DNA of 64,000 nucleotides, taken from positions 289,005 through 353,004 of the forward strand of contig JACPTG010000001.1 of assembly GCA_016192905.1 (NCBI GenBank). Reading direction: 5' to 3'. Shown here piece after piece: positions 61,247 to 64,000 of this stretch. Below the pieces are notes generated by a model. The model worked only from the letters and a program-made list of their open reading frames with translations. It did not search any database and was not told where the DNA came from. The stretch is from Candidatus Woesearchaeota archaeon (GTDB taxonomy: Archaea; Nanobdellota; Nanobdellia; Woesearchaeales; UBA10216). The translations under genes were made by a program, and so were the position numbers. Positions within the stretch are counted from its first letter, which is position 1. Each line of letters opens with the position of its first letter.

Positions 61247-61972
61247 TCACCCAAACAAGCCCCTGAAAAACCTCCTTAAACCACTGAACAGAGCTGGCTC
61301 AGACCGCGGAGCAGGAGCCTGCCTGACGGACTGATTTACAGAGCCTGCCGCAGCACTGGCAGCAGCCTGACTGGCAGGGTTCACGGCAGGACTGGCTGGC
61401 AGAACTGATGATTTGTTAACATCTGCCCCTTTGACATTGGCTGCCCATGCACTGCCATTAACCTGTGCAGGCTGAATAGCCTGGTCAGGTGGAACCGCTT
61501 CAGCAGGCACAGCTGCGACTGCAGGAACAGAAACACCAGGCGCAGCAGGCCCCCCTCCTGAACTGGAAGGTAAGGAACCAGAACTGGAAGACCCGCCAGC
61601 AGTAGGAGGCAACGGAGCACCACCGCCAGTATATAGACCTGGAACATAACTCACGTTAGACTCCTGACTTGGCGGTGACTCAGTAATGTTAGACCTTACC
61701 GGAACAGAGGGTGTAACACCTGGACCAGGCCCTAACCCCCCTCCGCCTGCACCAACCTCTCCAAGTTTCCTGCCCGCATCCTGGTCAGAGCCATTAAACT
61801 CAGGTATGGTAAACCTTTTCTCAGGCTGCGGCCAGCCCTTGGCCGGATCGACAGGAACACCCGGATGCCCACTACCACCTTCCCCGCTGTTGGAAGGACT
61901 GTCTGAATACGCAAAAACTGAGAACAACAACGCGAAAATAGCACACCAGACAAGCAGTTTCTTCATAAGCAC
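61247..61972 (-). CDS. Secreted Gly/Pro/Ser/Ala-rich protein, first gene of the toxin-like operon
   Basis: 241 aa. A signal peptide (MLMKKLLVWCAIFALLFSVFA) is followed by low-complexity Pro/Gly/Ser/Ala sequence without Cys, ending in a basic amphipathic helix (LFSGLRRFFRGLFG). It may be a spacer or surface-tethering protein for the large Cys-rich product encoded 52 bp downstream. TATA-like TTTTATATAAAAAT at about 62000-62013 lies 28-30 bp before the start. Confidence 0.7.
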   Translation of the reverse strand: MLMKKLLVWCAIFALLFSVFAYSDSPSNSGEGGSGHPGVPVDPAKGWPQPEKRFTIPEFNGSDQDAGRKLGEVGAGGGGLGPGPGVTPSVPVRSNITESPPSQESNVSYVPGLYTGGGAPLPPTAGGSSSSGSLPSSSGGGPAAPGVSVPAVAAVPAEAVPPDQAIQPAQVNGSAWAANVKGADVNKSSVLPASPAVNPASQAAASAAAGSVNQSVRQAPAPRSEPALFSGLRRFFRGLFG

Positions 61973-61999
61973 CCCCTCCCTTTCTGCCTATTGGAAGCC

Positions 62000-62040
62000 T
62001 TTTATATAAAAATCTTCAGTATAAGGTTTATATAACAACT
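62000..62040. promoter_or_regulatory. Divergent promoter pair
   Basis: TTTTATATAAAAAT (62000-62013) fits the minus-strand toxin-like operon, and GGTTTATATAAC (about 62026-62037) fits the plus-strand Thr/Pro-rich gene. A GGAGG Shine-Dalgarno precedes the latter's ATG. Confidence 0.6.
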
Positions 62041-62088
62041 TTGAAGTAGCACAAAAATTATAATCCAGCAGGCCATGCATGCTGGAGG

Positions 62089-63006
62089 ATGAGCCTGGAT
62101 TCCATATTAAAAGGGGTCAGAATAGGCATGGCAGTAACAGGAGCTGCGGCACTCATAATCTATTCAACTGTCCAAGGGCATATCCAAGGCTACCAGGCAT
62201 CAAGCCAGGAGCTTCCAAACAAGGCATACATAAGCAGCATAATCAACGGCATGGCTTTAAGCATACCAGAACCTACCAGGAGCCCGACTTCCACACCCTC
62301 AGGCACGCCAACAAACAGCCCAACATCAACTCCAACGGCCACTCAAACGCAACATCCAACAGCCACAAACAGCCCTTTTCCCTCATCAACCAGAGCAGCC
62401 ACCATCACAGGCACACCAACACCATACAACACGTTAACTGCAACGGCAGAGGCATTTACCGCTACGGGAACACCAACACCAAACTACACTCTGACAGCCA
62501 CGCAACTGCCAACTGCCACGAACAGCCCTGCACCAACCGGAACACCAACATTGCTGGCCTTAACCCCTGCACCCGCAACAGCCAGCAGCACGCCAACCAC
62601 CATCTACCTGACTATGACACCCACCCCGCAGCCTGCACTTACACTAACTCCGAACCCGACAGCAAGCTACACGCCAGCAAGCACAGCAACAGGCACAGCC
62701 ACATCTACAGTAGCACCAACTCACACACCCACCCCGCAGCCAACAGCAAGCAGCACGCCAGCAAGCACAGCCACAAACACACCAACAACACCGCCCACAG
62801 CAAGCCCTGTGCCCGCCACGGCAACCAGCACGCCCAGCGCCACACCAACAGCAACACACACAACAACAGCCACATCTACGGCAACCCAAACAGCAGCACC
62901 CACACCAACAGCAACAAACACGCCCACCCCACCACCAACCAACACGCCAACAACACCGCCAACAGCAACACCAGAAGCGACACCAACGCCTGAAGAGGAA
63001 GTATAG
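62089..63006 (+). CDS. Thr/Pro-rich surface stalk protein
   Basis: 305 aa. An N-terminal hydrophobic segment (IGMAVTGAAALIIYSTV, about 12-28) acts as signal or anchor, then about 220 residues of TPT/TPTP/ATST repeats rich in Thr and Pro, ending EATPTPEEEV. Such mucin-like regions are usually O-glycosylated and span the archaeal cell wall. The ATG at 62089 follows GGAGG; a second frame, open over the same stretch, is a low-complexity shadow. It is divergent from the toxin-like operon. Confidence 0.75.
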   Translation: MSLDSILKGVRIGMAVTGAAALIIYSTVQGHIQGYQASSQELPNKAYISSIINGMALSIPEPTRSPTSTPSGTPTNSPTSTPTATQTQHPTATNSPFPSSTRAATITGTPTPYNTLTATAEAFTATGTPTPNYTLTATQLPTATNSPAPTGTPTLLALTPAPATASSTPTTIYLTMTPTPQPALTLTPNPTASYTPASTATGTATSTVAPTHTPTPQPTASSTPASTATNTPTTPPTASPVPATATSTPSATPTATHTTTATSTATQTAAPTPTATNTPTPPPTNTPTTPPTATPEATPTPEEEV

Positions 63007-63022
63007 CTGCCTGACACTACCC

Positions 63023-63047
63023 TCTTTCGATTTTAGATTTCAGTTAT
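63023..63047 (+). repeat. 25-bp direct repeat, left copy
   Basis: TCTTTCGATTTTAGATTT followed by CAGTTAT. The right copy at 63438-63462 has one mismatch. The pair brackets the decayed RelBE module, with the relE stop codon inside this copy. Confidence 0.7.
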
Positions 63048-63198
63048 AAGGCGCTGGAGGGGAAAATTGCCAGAATTCTGGAAAAAAATCTGCCGGGATT
63101 CTCCCTGGCAAGATCAACTTTTGAAACAATCCTTAAGGCCACATCCTTTGGAAGCGAAATTTGATAGCTTTTGGATCCCAAATTATTTCAAAAGCCAT
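63044..63198 (-). pseudogene. relE: Frameshifted RelE-family toxin gene
   Basis: From the ATG at 63198 the frame reads MAFEIIWDPKAIKF then shifts and stops after eight more codons. In another frame, without a gap, ISLPKDVALRIVSKVDLARENP continues to a TAA at 63044-63046. The joined sequence matches the N-terminal half of RelE/ParE toxins; a frameshift near 63155 and a missing C-terminus make it non-functional. Confidence 0.75.
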
Positions 63199-63200
63199 CT

Positions 63201-63389
63201 TCAGGAATAACGCTTCATAACATCCCTATGCCTGATAAACTCCGATTCAGGCCGCCTGCGGGAATCCCCGATATCCTTTCTAAGGTCGTCAGCAATCTCA
63301 AAATCCTCAAGAATAAACTCCTTTAGCTCAGCGACCTCCCTACGCAACTCAAGAATATTCCTGTTTAACACGCCTAAACTAACCCCAGC
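63201..63389 (-). CDS. relB: RelB-like antitoxin
   Basis: 62 aa from the ATG at 63389 (MAGVSLGVLNRNILELRREV). A short N-terminal strand and a charged helical body (VAELKEFILEDFEIADDLR) fit small RelB/Phd-like antitoxins. Only 2 bp separate it from the broken relE, so the antitoxin outlives its toxin. Confidence 0.65.
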   Translation of the reverse strand, partial: AGVSLGVLNRNILELRREVAELKEFILEDFEIADDLRKDIGDSRRRPESEFIRHRDVMKRYS

Positions 63390-63437
63390 CATCAGCCTCA
63401 CCTAAACAGCCATCAGGATGACCGCATATATAAACCT

Positions 63438-63462
63438 TCTTTCGATTTTAGATTTTAGTTAT
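63438..63462 (+). repeat. 25-bp direct repeat, right copy
   Basis: TCTTTCGATTTTAGATTT followed by TAGTTAT; upstream border of the RelBE module. It lies just before the TATA region of the next gene. Confidence 0.7.
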
Positions 63463-63522
63463 TCTTAATACTTTCGGTAAAATTCGAAAGATTTATAAAT
63501 AATGGTTGGCGAATGCCGAAAA

Positions 63523-64000
63523 ATGAAGAAAACAGAAACTGTATACAGGGAAATCCTGTACCAGGCAATTGAGAAGGAAAACCGCAGCCTGACACAGGCC
63601 GCGCTGGCCAGGAAGCTCAAAATATCCCTGAGCACAGTAAACCTTGCCATCACTCCGCTGGCCAGGACGGGGGCTGTTACAGTGAAAAAGCGAGGGCTGG
63701 AGATAAGAGAACCCAGAAAAATCCTGTACCACTGGGCTTCTGCAAGAAACCTCGGGAAAGACGTGATATACCAAACGAGAGTAAATGTGCCTGTACTGGA
63801 AATGGAAAAGAACATGCCTGACGATGCCATATACGCGGCGTATTCAGCGTACAAGCTAAAATTCAAGGAGGTGCCTGCAGACTATTCAGAAGTATATGTC
63901 TATGGCGAGGAAAGCATCAAAAGGCTATTCCCCCAGAGCAAAGGCATTCCAAACCTGTTTGTCCTCAGGAAGGATGCTGCAATTGAATCATACGGAAAAG
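63523..64000 (+). CDS. Winged-helix protein, C-terminus cut by window edge
   Basis: 159 codons visible from the ATG at 63523 (MKKTETVYREILYQAIEKEN). An N-terminal winged helix (LTQAALARKLKISLSTVNLAITPLARTGAVTV) leads to an alpha/beta part (EVYVYGEESIKRLFP, IPNLFVLRKD), similar in layout to transcriptional antitoxins that pair with nucleotidyltransferases. A TTTATAAAT box 25-30 bp upstream favours this ATG over the in-frame one at 63502. Confidence 0.7.
   Translation, partial: MKKTETVYREILYQAIEKENRSLTQAALARKLKISLSTVNLAITPLARTGAVTVKKRGLEIREPRKILYHWASARNLGKDVIYQTRVNVPVLEMEKNMPDDAIYAAYSAYKLKFKEVPADYSEVYVYGEESIKRLFPQSKGIPNLFVLRKDAAIESYGK

Noticed and set aside
62079-62993. Long alternative plus-strand ORF rich in His, Asn, Thr and Ser
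   Set aside because: It overlaps the Thr/Pro-rich gene in another frame; the composition follows from the ACN/CCN codon repeats, and there is no ribosome binding site or signal peptide.
62281-63000. Possible CRISPR-like array because of short repeated ACACCAACA units
   Set aside because: Units are codon repeats within one open frame, without uniform repeat-spacer lengths; no cas genes nearby.

Overview
The window is archaeal chromosomal DNA. It carries genes found only in archaea (or archaea and eukaryotes): transcription factor B, release factor aRF1, initiation factor aIF5A, ribosomal protein L40e, the EndoMS/NucS nuclease, an Lhr-type helicase and a COG1407 phosphoesterase. Many starts lie about 25 bases after an AT-rich TATA box, with no ribosome binding site, as in leaderless archaeal transcription. 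Short proteins, dense packing, a DUF5679 mini-protein and many small toxin-antitoxin modules suggest a DPANN-type or related uncultivated lineage; the phylum cannot be fixed from the sequence alone.

Layout. 1-6.9 kb: a cut gene, a full-length RelA/SpoT homologue, a methyltransferase, TFB, a HEPN/MNT pair, an alkylguanine transferase and two small membrane proteins. 7-9.4 kb: a broken phosphatase gene, an unknown protein and a methyltransferase-kinase fusion. 9.4-14.2 kb: a copper-handling operon (CopA ATPase, Cys-rich mini-protein, membrane proteins, lipoprotein) facing a PadR-TRASH regulator across a 20-bp palindrome. 14.2-18.6 kb: an accessory stretch with an AbiE-type pair, an RpoP-like remnant, an AT-rich DprA/ComF-like pair and a frameshifted HEPN gene. 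18.6-47 kb: mostly housekeeping (Lhr, thioredoxin reductase, PfkB kinase, PEP synthase, NucS, Pcm, tRNA methyltransferase, aIF5A-L40e-S2P-HAD operon, cation antiporter, aRF1) mixed with VapBC, Fic, a second HEPN/MNT pair and a lipoprotein gene with an in-frame stop. aRF1 carries a large intein directly after its catalytic GGQ.

47-62 kb is the most unusual part: a long minus-strand operon. It encodes a Gly/Pro/Ser-rich secreted protein, a 1076-residue Cys-rich secreted protein with a nuclease-like C-terminal domain, two paralogous putative immunity proteins, an unknown protein, an orphan copy of the nuclease-like domain whose ExK lysine is replaced, and a 2239-residue secreted subtilase. The gene order, 4-bp overlaps and near-identical duplicated C-terminal cassette fit an archaeal polymorphic-toxin system. 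Beyond it lie a Thr/Pro-rich surface protein, a decayed RelBE pair between 25-bp direct repeats, and a cut winged-helix gene.

Two non-coding repeat families recur: a roughly 80-105 bp element present five times in one orientation between 2.4 and 18.3 kb, and a 94-bp double-hairpin element present twice, one copy of which splits a HEPN gene.
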